Shown here: one piece after another, positions 22,142 to 27,298 of the stretch
How the letters are laid out: each line of letters opens with the position of its first letter
Numbering within the stretch: position 1 is the stretch's first letter
Source of the DNA: a virus
Reading direction: 5' to 3' (one strand)
DNA length: 36,506 nt
IMG/VR virus record: IMGVR_UViG_3300035180_001067
Span: 1 to 36,506 of that record
Translations under genes and position numbers: made by a program
The notes under the pieces: model-generated
The model's input: only the letters and a program-made list of their open reading frames with translations
Told to the model about the DNA's origin: nothing
Database searches by the model: none

Positions 22142-22230
22142 GCCCGCACCACTTTCCTGGCCAGCCGGTGCGATGTGCACAGGCCCAGGCCGCAGGCGCG
22201 GCACAGGCGATAGATCAGGTACTGCTTCAT
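22138..22230 (-). CDS. 30-residue basic mini-protein, translationally coupled on both sides
   Basis: A 30-codon ORF (MKQYLIYRLCRACGLGLCTS and a basic tail ending VVRA) begins at the ATG at 22230, overlapping the previous stop (ATGA, 22227-22230), and ends in an ATGA overlap with the next start (22138-22141). Overlaps at both ends make real translation likely. Three cysteines (C-x2-C-x4-C) might bind a metal. Function unknown. Confidence 0.55.
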   Translation of the reverse strand: MKQYLIYRLCRACGLGLCTSHRLARKVVRA

Positions 22231-22577
22231 GCTGCGAACCCCCAGGGGTAGAACGCTGAAGCGATGGCAGCCAACACCGTGACGGCAGCAACCAGACCGG
22301 GCAGCCAGTCGGCACGGGCCTCGGGAAAGTTGTCGTCGTCGCAGCCGCGAATTGCATCGCCCACCACGATGACGAACGCCACGATGGCCAGCAGCCAGCC
22401 GACGAACCAGCCCACCTCGCGCATGGCCTTGGCCTCGGCCTTGGCGTACTCAGTGGCGTGCACATGGCCTTCTTGGGCACAAGCCGTGTCGAAGGTCAGG
22501 TCGTGCATGGGGTCAAAGCAAGACCCGGCACCGTGCGCCATGTGGTCGCTGATGGCTTTGTCGAGGGCGGTGTTCAT
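22227..22577 (-). CDS. Small two-helix membrane protein
   Basis: The product is 116 aa. The first half is soluble and His/Asp/Ala-rich (including a GSCFDPMHDLTFDTACAQ stretch). Two transmembrane helices follow at about 57-74 (FVGWLLAIVAFVIVVGDA) and 92-112 (LPGLVAAVTVLAAIASAFYP). It starts in an ATGA overlap with the gene upstream (22574-22577) and ends in another. No family recognised. An inner-membrane accessory function such as exclusion of other phages is possible but unsupported. Confidence 0.65.
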   Translation of the reverse strand: MNTALDKAISDHMAHGAGSCFDPMHDLTFDTACAQEGHVHATEYAKAEAKAMREVGWFVGWLLAIVAFVIVVGDAIRGCDDDNFPEARADWLPGLVAAVTVLAAIASAFYPWGFAA

Positions 22578-22828
22578 GCCCGCACCTCAATCTTGTAGCC
22601 CTGGGGTGCATGCTGATTCCACAGTTCACCGGTCGGATCAACCAACGGTTGCTCGCGCTTGATGAACACGAAATTCCAGCGGCCTTCGGCATAGGCCGCT
22701 CGGTCGTCGCTGTACTGGTACATCCAGTCATGCGACTTCAAAGCCTTTTCGTAGGCCTGTCGGCGGTTCTGCGCCTCCGCTTCCGCCGCCATTTCGGTGT
22801 AGTGGGCAACTGCGTTGGGATGGGCCAT
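22574..22828 (-). CDS. Small hypothetical phage protein
   Basis: The product is 84 aa from the ATG at 22828 ([20 protein letters not shown]); the frame reaches 22852 but overlaps the pentapeptide gene. It is helical and charged with a mid-section rich in Tyr and Asp (MYQYSDDRAAYAEGRWNFVF). Its first 42 nucleotides are repeated almost exactly at 23582-23623, upstream of the pentapeptide gene, where they form the start of a 29-codon ORF. The stop overlaps the membrane-protein start (ATGA). Confidence 0.65.
   Translation of the reverse strand: MAHPNAVAHYTEMAAEAEAQNRRQAYEKALKSHDWMYQYSDDRAAYAEGRWNFVFIKREQPLVDPTGELWNQHAPQGYKIEVRA
22787..22828. repeat. 42-nt direct repeat, copy B
   Basis: This block matches 23582-23623 with a single mismatch (CAT versus CAC in codon 3 on the - strand). 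It covers the first 14 codons of the gene starting at 22828. The two copies bracket the pentapeptide-repeat gene. Confidence 0.9.
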
Positions 22829-22829
22829 T

Positions 22830-23537
22830 TCAGTACGCCTCAGCTTCTGCACGGGTGATGAAAAAGTGGATGCCTGGAGCGCATTCGGTTTGCCAGTCGT
22901 CGCTGAACGAATCCGGCGTTACGCGATTACCCGCGATGTACTGAGTTTTTCCGTCATACCTTGCAATGCCGACTTCAGCGCCGATCACTTGCAATACATC
23001 AGCAAATTCAGCGCGGCACTTTCGGCCAAATGCATGCGAGCGCTTTGCATCGGCGGGGATGCGCAATTGCACGATCACACCGCCTTGACACTTTTTCCAA
23101 CCGATCAGATCACCATCGGGAAGGATGCGAGTGCACGCTATCGCAAGCTCAACTCCAACGGCACCGCTCAGGTTGGCACCGCTCAGGTTGGCACCGCTCA
23201 GGTTGGCACCGCTCAGGTTGGCACCGCTCAGGTCGGCACCGCTCAGGTTGGCACCGCTCAGGTCGGCACCGCTCAGGTCGGCACCGCTCAGGTTGGCACT
23301 GATCAGGTCGGCACCGCTCAGGTAGGCACCGATCAGGTCGGCACCGCTCAGGTTGGTACCGATCAGGTTGGCACCGATCAGGTCGGCACCGCTCAGGTCG
23401 GCACCGCTCAGGTTGGTACGGCTTTGCGCAGCTTTTTCCAACGCATGCCGCGTATGCAAACCACTATCTATGTCATCCGGCACGTCGCACTCAAAGAGCA
23501 CGGCATCTGTGAATCGGTGCTTGATCTGAACTTTCAT
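22830..23537 (-). CDS. Pentapeptide-repeat protein with DUF5758-like C-terminal domain
   Basis: The product is 235 aa from the ATG at 23537, with GGAGAG close upstream. A short N-terminal domain (1-41) is followed by 17 tandem pentapeptides of the form (N/D)LSGA at about 42-126, which should fold into a right-handed square beta-helix. The remaining 109 residues ([15 protein letters not shown] ... [11 protein letters not shown] ... [18 protein letters not shown]) match a domain I know as DUF5758, often found after pentapeptide repeats. Pentapeptide proteins of the Qnr/MfpA type mimic DNA and act on gyrase, but most have unknown roles. The DNA is a near-perfect 15-bp repeat. The gene appears to be an inserted cassette. 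Confidence 0.9.
   Translation of the reverse strand: MKVQIKHRFTDAVLFECDVPDDIDSGLHTRHALEKAAQSRTNLSGADLSGADLIGANLIGTNLSGADLIGAYLSGADLISANLSGADLSGADLSGANLSGADLSGANLSGANLSGANLSGANLSGAVGVELAIACTRILPDGDLIGWKKCQGGVIVQLRIPADAKRSHAFGRKCRAEFADVLQVIGAEVGIARYDGKTQYIAGNRVTPDSFSDDWQTECAPGIHFFITRAEAEAY
23161..23421. repeat. 15-bp tandem repeat array encoding the pentapeptides
   Basis: About 17 copies of a 15-bp unit GGTTGGCACCGCTCA and close variants (GGTCGGCACCGATCA and similar) run head to tail. Differences are mostly single substitutions, so the array has probably expanded by slippage or unequal recombination. It is coding on the - strand. The opposite strand also stays open, but that is a consequence of the repeat. 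Confidence 0.9.
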
Positions 23538-23623
23538 CTGTCTCTCCGGGACCAAGGCTTGACGATCACAGACGCCTGACGCGCCATTTCGGTGTAGTGG
23601 GCAACTGCGTTGGGGTGGGCCAT
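23534..23623 (-). CDS. 29-residue mini-ORF from a duplicated gene start
   Basis: The ORF begins at an ATG (23623) and reads [16 protein letters not shown] and a basic tail ending WSRRDR. Its first 14 codons equal those of the gene at 22828. It stops at 23534 in an ATGA overlap with the pentapeptide start. GAGG lies upstream. It probably survives as a translated leader that couples the lipoprotein gene to the pentapeptide gene, left behind when the cassette was inserted. Confidence 0.45.
   Translation of the reverse strand: MAHPNAVAHYTEMARQASVIVKPWSRRDR
23582..23623. repeat. 42-nt direct repeat, copy A
   Basis: This block matches 22787-22828 with one mismatch. The repeats are 795 bp apart from start to start and enclose exactly the pentapeptide-repeat gene with its ribosome binding site. 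Confidence 0.9.
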
Positions 23624-23630
23624 CAGCGCC

Positions 23631-23741
23631 TCACTTGCAAGCCAAGGCCGCGCAGTTGGGCGGGTTGATGGTCTCGTCAGGATCACCGCCGCCGCAGGCT
23701 GCCAGCGTTGCCGGCAGGGCCAGGATTGTCATCAGTCGCAT
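23631..23741 (-). CDS. Small lipoprotein, first gene of the leftward early operon
   Basis: The product is 36 aa from the ATG at 23741, with GGAG six bases upstream; the open frame to 23867 crosses the promoter. It reads MRLMTILALPATLAACGGGD, with lipobox L-A-A-C, and a short mature peptide with two further cysteines ending NCAALACK. It should be lipid-anchored. Being the promoter-proximal gene of the PL-like operon it will be among the first products made after infection. Very small phage lipoproteins sometimes block superinfection, but no family is recognised. Confidence 0.65.
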   Translation of the reverse strand: MRLMTILALPATLAACGGGDPDETINPPNCAALACK

Positions 23742-23782
23742 TGCGTTCTCCTTTGCACTGCTTGGTGCAGCGATTGGAGTAA

Positions 23783-23812
23783 AGTCTACCGGCAATAGAC
23801 GCTTGGCGTCAA
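23783..23812 (-). promoter_or_regulatory. PL-like early leftward promoter
   Basis: On the - strand a -35 box TTGACG (23812-23807) and a -10 box TAGACT (23788-23783) are separated by 18 bp. The -35 is 5/6 and the -10 is 4/6 to consensus. Transcription would start near 23776, leaving a leader of about 35 nt before the lipoprotein ATG. Both boxes are inside 17-bp operators, so the promoter should be silenced by the CI-like repressor. Confidence 0.75.
23784..23800. promoter_or_regulatory. Operator OL-a (17 bp)
   Basis: The site GTCTACCGGCAATAGAC is a dyad with half-site GTCTA/TAGAC. It belongs to a set of four sites with consensus GTCTATCNNNGATAGAC. It covers the -10 of the leftward promoter. 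Confidence 0.8.
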
Positions 23813-23824
23813 CGGGCGATAGAC
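23808..23824. promoter_or_regulatory. Operator OL-b (17 bp)
   Basis: The site GTCAACGGGCGATAGAC lies 24 bp from OL-a, start to start. The strong half is GATAGAC; the other half (GTCAA) doubles as the promoter -35. Confidence 0.75.
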
Positions 23825-23865
23825 GAATAACGAAAAAAAGTTTTGATAGGGAAACCCGCAGACGC

Positions 23866-23889
23866 AAAAAAGCCCGCTCAAGGCGGGCT
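23866..23889 (-). terminator. Rho-independent terminator of the repressor transcript
   Basis: Arms AGCCCGC (23871-23877) and GCGGGCT (23883-23889) flank a five-base loop. On the - strand a T-run follows (A-run 23866-23871). It points left, so it should end the transcript that carries the repressor, the exported protein and the HNH remnant before the PL-like promoter. Confidence 0.8.
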
Positions 23890-23971
23890 CGGGGCCGGAT
23901 GCACCGGCAATCAACGGCTCAGGCCGAAGGGGTTACAGGGCTCTACGGAATAACGTGTTGAAAGGACAGCT

Positions 23972-24301
23972 ATGAACAACAACCAGAAAACGGAAAAACG
24001 TGTGGAAAAGCGGCAGGCGAAGAGCCGCCACGGCCAGTTCATGCGCATCGACTGGGAAGACGATTCTGACGTTGAGTACGTCTACGGCCACGTCACGCTT
24101 GACCAGGCCAAGGCGGCGTTTGAGAGCTATGGCGGCTCTGGTTGTGGTGAGGCTGTGAACGGCATCAAGCATCGCTGGGCGCGCAAGCGTCCGACCGGGC
24201 AGTATTCGGAGTACGAGTGGATACTGCACACCTACGACGTGCCGTCTCGCGGCGCGTTCCCGGTGACTGAGCTTGATGTCTCCACTGCCAGGACCGCGTG
24301 A
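23972..24301 (+). CDS. Hypothetical phage protein
   Basis: The product is 109 aa with AAAGGA upstream of the ATG. It opens with a basic Asn/Lys/Glu/Arg-rich segment (residues 1-22), followed by an acidic, aromatic part (RIDWEDDSDVEYVYGHVTLD). No family recognised. It runs opposite to the repressor transcript and forms a TGATG overlap with the next gene (24299-24303). Its own promoter is not obvious between 23890 and 23970. Position between the immunity promoters suggests a regulator or accessory gene. Confidence 0.65.
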   Translation: MNNNQKTEKRVEKRQAKSRHGQFMRIDWEDDSDVEYVYGHVTLDQAKAAFESYGGSGCGEAVNGIKHRWARKRPTGQYSEYEWILHTYDVPSRGAFPVTELDVSTARTA

Positions 24302-24603
24302 TGCCCTGCTACATCGAGCACACCAAGCACGGCGACACGATGTTTCTGTGTGGCGACCTCGGGCCGCACTGCGCAGCCGACAAGTGCGCGGCTGTGAGCG
24401 GCTGGCTGTGCGACTACCCGGTGGGCGAGGGCAAGACCTGCGACCTGCCACTGTGCGGCAGCCACGCCTACGAGGTGGCACCGAACATTCACTACTGCCC
24501 CGGCCACCTGACGCTCTGGAGCGCGTTCCGCGACTCCGGCGGTGTGAAGCGCGAGCTTGAGAACGTGGTCCCGTTTCCACACGGCACCACTTCAAAGTCA
24601 TGA
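24301..24603 (+). CDS. Cys/His-rich putative zinc-binding protein
   Basis: The product is 100 aa from the ATG at 24301 (TGATG with the preceding stop). The first 70 residues carry Cys and His in a pattern suited to two zinc sites: C3, C17, C24, C29, C37, C46, C51, H54 and C66-x-x-H69 (for example GPHCAADKCAA, KTCDLPLCGSH, HYCPGH). This recalls small zinc-ribbon or cross-brace proteins of phages. The family is not recognised. The last codons lie in the first copy of a 14-bp direct repeat (24570-24583); the second copy (24605-24618) begins just after the stop. Confidence 0.65.
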   Translation: MPCYIEHTKHGDTMFLCGDLGPHCAADKCAAVSGWLCDYPVGEGKTCDLPLCGSHAYEVAPNIHYCPGHLTLWSAFRDSGGVKRELENVVPFPHGTTSKS

Positions 24604-24618
24604 CCCCGTTTCCACACG
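24570..24618. repeat. 14-bp direct repeat at a recombination junction
   Basis: The word CCCGTTTCCACACG occurs at 24570-24583 and 24605-24618. It sits at the boundary between the zinc-protein gene and the truncated HNH gene on the other strand, the place where the HNH similarity stops. Confidence 0.7.
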
Positions 24619-24796
24619 TTAATCCGTCGAGCCGTTTGATGTGGTCGATCACGTAGTTCGGGCAGGCCCCACGCGGCTTCCCGGTTGACGGGCAGGGGTG
24701 CGCGTGCTTGAAAGCGCTGATGGCCTTGTGGTCGCGGTGGTGCTTGGCTTCGGCGGTTTGGCACGCCAGGGCGACTATGGCTGCGAGCTACCACAT
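24619..24796 (-). pseudogene. HNH endonuclease remnant, nonsense-mutated and 3'-truncated
   Basis: On the - strand from the ATG at 24796 the frame reads M-W-stop(TAG)-LAAIVALACQTAEA, a signal-peptide-like start, then KHHRDHKAISAFKHAHPCPS and TGKPRGACPNYVIDHIKRL. The text F-x-x-x-x-PCPxTGxxxGxCPxYVxDHIxxL is the signature of small exported HNH endonucleases. The expected continuation (Gly-Gly, Asp, then NMQWQT) is lost: similarity breaks at the 14-bp repeat near 24618. The amber codon at position 3 and the missing C-terminal half of the HNH motif make it non-functional. It lies between the exported-protein gene and the terminator. Confidence 0.75.
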
Positions 24797-24832
24797 TTCA
24801 TTACTGCCCGATCAGGGCGGTGCGCTTGAAGC

Positions 24833-25348
24833 TCATGGCTGAATTGCATGTTCGAGATCGAGCTTGGCAATCGCAGAGGTGAGCGAGTCCAGTAGTTGGT
24901 GCTGTCGATTGATGAAAAGGGCGTCTGACTCCGTCCCTTGAAATGTGCCCTGCAATGCAGCAACAAATGCCCCTTGTGCTGCAACGATGGCGTCTTTGAC
25001 CTTTGGCGATTTGACCGAGGTGGCTGCTTTCTTTGCCAGCGTCAATGATTGGCCCTCAGCATCTGATGCGCATGCAGCGCTCTTTGCTCGGGCTCCTGCT
25101 TCTCGACCGTCTTTCGACATGTACTTTTGTCGTAGTTCAAGCGCTCTTGCAACGAATTTTTCTCGCCCGCTTTTGGATTCCATTGACGTTTCCCACGTTA
25201 TCTGATCCGTTGCTGCAAGGAATGCGCAATCGGCGAGAGATGCGCTGATGTGGGCTTTGTAGGCATCCATGTCAGACGTTTTTGGCGCTGCCTGAGCTGA
25301 TGCCGTCTGCGTGCAGATTACCAGCGCTGCAATGGCAAAAATTTTCAT
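24833..25348 (-). CDS. Exported (periplasmic) protein of unknown function in the rex position
   Basis: The product is 171 aa from the ATG at 25348 (another ATG at 25351 is directly adjacent; AGGGGGA upstream). Residues 1-20 form a signal peptide (MKIFAIAALVICTQTASAQA, cleavage likely after AQA). The mature part is helical and Ala/Lys-rich with two or three Cys (LADCAFLA, SAACASD). No family recognised. It follows the CI-like repressor in the same direction and precedes a terminator, as rexAB follow cI in lambda, so it is probably made in lysogens. That makes it a candidate lysogenic-conversion or exclusion gene. Confidence 0.65.
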   Translation of the reverse strand: MKIFAIAALVICTQTASAQAAPKTSDMDAYKAHISASLADCAFLAATDQITWETSMESKSGREKFVARALELRQKYMSKDGREAGARAKSAACASDAEGQSLTLAKKAATSVKSPKVKDAIVAAQGAFVAALQGTFQGTESDALFINRQHQLLDSLTSAIAKLDLEHAIQP

Positions 25349-25520
25349 CATTCCCCCTTGCGCCTTTGGCGCTGTTGTCGTCAAAACAGGCCCCATGCCT
25401 GTCGAAAGTGAACCACCGGGCAAGAACTCCCCACCTTGAACAGGTTAGGCCGTTCGGTTGGTTGTGAACTACCGCACAACCTGGGGTTGGTGGGTAGCCT
25501 GTAAATTTTGGCGGGGCGAC

Positions 25521-25895
25521 CTATGCGGCCTCCCGTTTGATTTCCAATCCAATCTGGGCGGCTGTGAGAATCATCGCCCCCTCGAGCAGCTTTCGATCTC
25601 CAGGCTCCATGGCGTGCACTGCATCAAAGTCCACCGTCTCGAACGGCCATCGGCGCACACCAAACAGGATTTCATCCGCGCTCACCTCAAGCGCCTTGCA
25701 TAGGGCAGCAAGCTCCGGCGATCTAACTGCGTTTTTGCCGGTTTCCCAGTGGCCTACGGTGCCTTTGCTCTTGCCAATTATTTTGGCCAATCCGAGCGTT
25801 GATAGGCCAGCCTTGTCGCGCGCAGCGGAAATCCGTTTGCCGCAATCCTTTTGGAACTGCAGTTCAGCCGCTGCTTTGATTTCTTTGTCGTTCAT
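25521..25895 (-). CDS. CI-like repressor, XRE-family HTH
   Basis: The product is 124 aa from the ATG at 25895; the frame upstream runs through the operators and is not used. Residues about 17-75 form the HTH (GKRISAARDKAGLSTLGLAK, then IIGKSKGTVGHWETGKNAVR), followed by SPELAALCKALEVSADEILFG, the usual dimerisation-side helices. There is no S24/LexA peptidase domain, so induction would not use RecA-driven self-cleavage. It faces the Cro-like gene across two operators, the standard repressor position. The operators at 25928-25968 and 23784-23824 are its likely targets. Confidence 0.85.
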   Translation of the reverse strand: MNDKEIKAAAELQFQKDCGKRISAARDKAGLSTLGLAKIIGKSKGTVGHWETGKNAVRSPELAALCKALEVSADEILFGVRRWPFETVDFDAVHAMEPGDRKLLEGAMILTAAQIGLEIKREAA

Positions 25896-25927
25896 GGTTT
25901 GACGGTAGCCAAACCGAAAAATCGAAC

Positions 25928-25944
25928 GTCTATCCGCGCTTGAC
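25928..25944. promoter_or_regulatory. Operator OR-b (17 bp)
   Basis: The site GTCTATCCGCGCTTGAC has half-sites GTCTATC and TTGAC. It overlaps the -35 box of the rightward promoter exactly as OL-b overlaps that of the leftward promoter. Confidence 0.78.
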
Positions 25945-25969
25945 GTTCGGCGTCTATCACGGATAGACT
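25940..25969 (+). promoter_or_regulatory. PR-like rightward promoter
   Basis: A -35 TTGACG (25940-25945) and a -10 TAGACT (25964-25969) are spaced by 18 bp, identical to the leftward promoter in both boxes and in spacing. The expected start point is about 25976, which is the A of the Cro-like gene's ATG, so the mRNA would have little or no leader. Confidence 0.78.
25952..25968. promoter_or_regulatory. Operator OR-a (17 bp, perfect dyad)
   Basis: GTCTATCACGGATAGAC is a perfect palindrome with a three-base centre and defines the consensus for the four sites. It lies 24 bp from OR-b, start to start, and covers the -10 box. Confidence 0.85.
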
Positions 25970-25975
25970 TAATGC

Positions 25976-26263
25976 ATGAGCGACCATATTGCATCTGAAC
26001 GAGACGCCCTGCGCCTGGCTGCCGAGATCGTCGGCGGTCAGGCGGCGATTGCCGCTGTTTGTGGCTTCAGTGACCGGCGTCATGTCTGGCCCTGGTTCAA
26101 CACGGGGCGTCGGGTGCCTATCGAGCATTGCCCGGCCATCGAAAAGGCCACCAATGGCGCTGTTTGCCGCTGGCACCTGCGCCAAGACGACTGGCACCGC
26201 ATCTGGCCCGAACTGATCGGGATTGAAGGCGCCCCACCAGTGCCCGACCAGAAGGCGGCTTGA
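25976..26263 (+). CDS. Cro/YdaS-like HTH regulator, probably leaderless
   Basis: The product is 95 aa. Residues about 12-65 (LRLAAEIVGGQAAIAAVCGF, then SDRRHVWPWFNTGRRVPIEH, CPAIEKATNGAV) match the YdaS/Cro-type helix-turn-helix of phages, where GGQAALA ... V-x-x-W ... VPxExCxxIExAT is typical. The ATG is six bases after the -10 box and no later in-frame start exists before the HTH, so translation from a leaderless message is expected. As Cro, it would bind the same operators as the repressor and favour lytic growth. A convergent gene ends 45 bp beyond its stop. Confidence 0.82.
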   Translation: MSDHIASERDALRLAAEIVGGQAAIAAVCGFSDRRHVWPWFNTGRRVPIEHCPAIEKATNGAVCRWHLRQDDWHRIWPELIGIEGAPPVPDQKAA

Positions 26264-26307
26264 CATGCGCCGCGTCCCATTGAACCGGCGCACCGTTGGC
26301 TTGCGGG

Positions 26308-26646
26308 TTAGTCCAGGCCCAACGCGGCGTGCAACTCTTCGTCCGATTGTTGGCGAGCAGCCTTGTCCTGCGCATGCAGGGCCGACAGATGCGCGAGCCC
26401 TGCCGGATGGCCTAGAAGCTGTTCTGCTAGCCGAAGCGCTTCGGCGGCAGCTGCTGTCAGATGTGTTTCGCCGTTTGCGCCAGATGGGGGTGATGCCATG
26501 ACTGGCCGCACGGTGATGTCTTGCCAGGCGCTGCACATCGGGTCGTTGGCCACATCTGCTGGCATGGCCCGCACGGTGACGCGTGGATTCTCGAAGTCTC
26601 CCAGCTGCGAGAACTCCATTTTGATGATTCGGTATGTGATGTTCAT
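26308..26646 (-). CDS. Hypothetical phage protein with hairpin-masked ribosome binding site
   Basis: The product is 112 aa from the ATG at 26646 (MNITYRIIKMEFSQLGDFEN). A strong AAGGAGG (on the + strand 26653-26659) lies six bases upstream. The frame to 26712 runs through the hairpin and is unlikely to be used. The N-terminal half is beta-like (RVTVRAMPADV, WQDITVRPV), the C-terminal half helical and Ala/Leu-rich. No family recognised. The ribosome site is within the 3' arm of a long stem-loop (26647-26706), so expression may be controlled at translation. Confidence 0.7.
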   Translation of the reverse strand: MNITYRIIKMEFSQLGDFENPRVTVRAMPADVANDPMCSAWQDITVRPVMASPPSGANGETHLTAAAAEALRLAEQLLGHPAGLAHLSALHAQDKAARQQSDEELHAALGLD

Positions 26647-26706
26647 GGGTGCCCTCCTTGGGCTTGCTGGTGTGGAAGCCGCAAGCGTAACCAAGGCAGG
26701 GCGCCC
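26647..26706 (-). promoter_or_regulatory. Long stem-loop sequestering the RBS of the gene at 26646
   Basis: On the - strand the leader has outer arms 26706-26691 and 26661-26647 with 14 pairs, one mismatch (26650/26703) and one bulge (26697), and an inner six-pair stem (26686-26681 with 26667-26662) around a 13-base loop. The Shine-Dalgarno AAGGAGG is paired in the 3' arm and the ATG follows immediately. No T-run follows, so it is not a terminator. A translational switch or RNA-binding-protein site is the natural reading. Confidence 0.65.
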
Positions 26707-26733
26707 ACCCATGCAGAAGGCGGCCTGAGTGCG

Positions 26734-26847
26734 TCACTTGATCTGCCCCGCCATGAGCAGCCACTCGGCCGCCGCTGTTCGCAGTGCGCGCCGGAGCATG
26801 GCAGCTACCGCGGCGCGGGCCCATTCGTCGAGGTTGTCGTTTTGCAT
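26734..26847 (-). CDS. Small hypothetical protein (37 aa)
   Basis: An ORF from the ATG at 26847 reads MQNDNLDEWARAAVAAMLRR and a helical tail ending WLLMAGQIK. Composition looks protein-like and the helix is amphipathic, but the ribosome site is weak (GAGA). It is divergent from the CII-like gene and would be the first gene of the short leftward transcript that continues through the hairpin into the gene at 26646. Confidence 0.45.
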   Translation of the reverse strand: MQNDNLDEWARAAVAAMLRRALRTAAAEWLLMAGQIK

Positions 26848-26920
26848 GACGACAGTCTCTTTTTTTGCCCCGAAGCCGTCATTGCGACGGCTTACGACAG
26901 TGTGGTGAGGCGTCGTAATG
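26845..26920. promoter_or_regulatory. Symmetric divergent control region with 21-bp palindrome
   Basis: The perfect inverted repeat AAGCCGTC (26873-26880) / GACGGCTT (26886-26893) stands between two divergent genes. The two start codons are also embedded in mirror text: CATGACGAC (26845-26853) and GTCGTAATG (26912-26920), and CGACAGT occurs on both sides of the palindrome. No T-run is placed as needed for a terminator. This may be an operator for a regulator that controls both directions. Confidence 0.5.
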
Positions 26921-27298
26921 GATGACACCCCGAACAAAGTGCTTGAGCGTGTTGTGGTCGCGCTCGGTGGCACAAAGCAGATCGCGCCCAGGCTGTGGCC
27001 CGACAAAACGATTGACGACGCGCGGCGCCTGCTGTGCGATTGCCTGAACGACGAGCGCCCGGCCAAGCTGGATCTGTCGCAGGTGCTGTTCATCCTGCGG
27101 CTGGCCAAGGATCACGGTGTGCATGAGGGCATGCACTTTGTTGCCGATTCGGTGGGCTACAGCAGGCCGACACCGGTCGAGCCCGAGGATGAGCGCGCCA
27201 CGCTGCAGCGCGAGTACATCGAGGCTGCCCGCCAGATGGCCAAGGTGGCACAGCGCATGGAAGCGCTGATGGCGCCCACTGTGAGGGCTGTGGCGTGA
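26918..27298 (+). CDS. CII-like phage regulatory protein
   Basis: The product is 126 aa. The N-terminal part (KVLERVVVALGGTKQIAPRL, then DDARRLLCDCLNDERPAKLD) and LSQVLFILRLAKDHGVHEGM read like the HTH-containing phage regulatory CII-type proteins of proteobacterial prophages (a helix, 'G-G-x-x-x-x-A-x-x-L', 'L-x-x-C-L-N-x-x-R-x-x-K-L'). The C-terminus is a charged helix (RATLQREYIEAARQMAKVAQ). It heads the rightward replication operon and its stop overlaps the next start (GTGA, 27295-27298). The family is a moderate-confidence call; a replication-associated DNA-binding protein is the alternative. Confidence 0.6.
   Translation: MDDTPNKVLERVVVALGGTKQIAPRLWPDKTIDDARRLLCDCLNDERPAKLDLSQVLFILRLAKDHGVHEGMHFVADSVGYSRPTPVEPEDERATLQREYIEAARQMAKVAQRMEALMAPTVRAVA

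Noticed and set aside
23161-23421. Regular short repeats that could suggest a CRISPR array
   Set aside because: The units are contiguous 15-mers without spacers and encode (N/D)LSGA pentapeptides.
22815-23579. A 254-codon + strand frame with AQVGT repeats
   Set aside because: It is the antisense of the pentapeptide repeats; the 15-bp unit keeps both strands open. The - strand frame has the family signature, ribosome site and couplings.
25458-25482. Inverted repeat GGTTGTG / CACAACC as a terminator downstream of the repressor
   Set aside because: Neither strand has a T-run after the stem, and transcription is expected to continue into the exported-protein gene.
26647-26706. The long hairpin as a transcription terminator
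   Set aside because: No T-run follows on either strand, and the Shine-Dalgarno sequence of the next gene is part of the stem.
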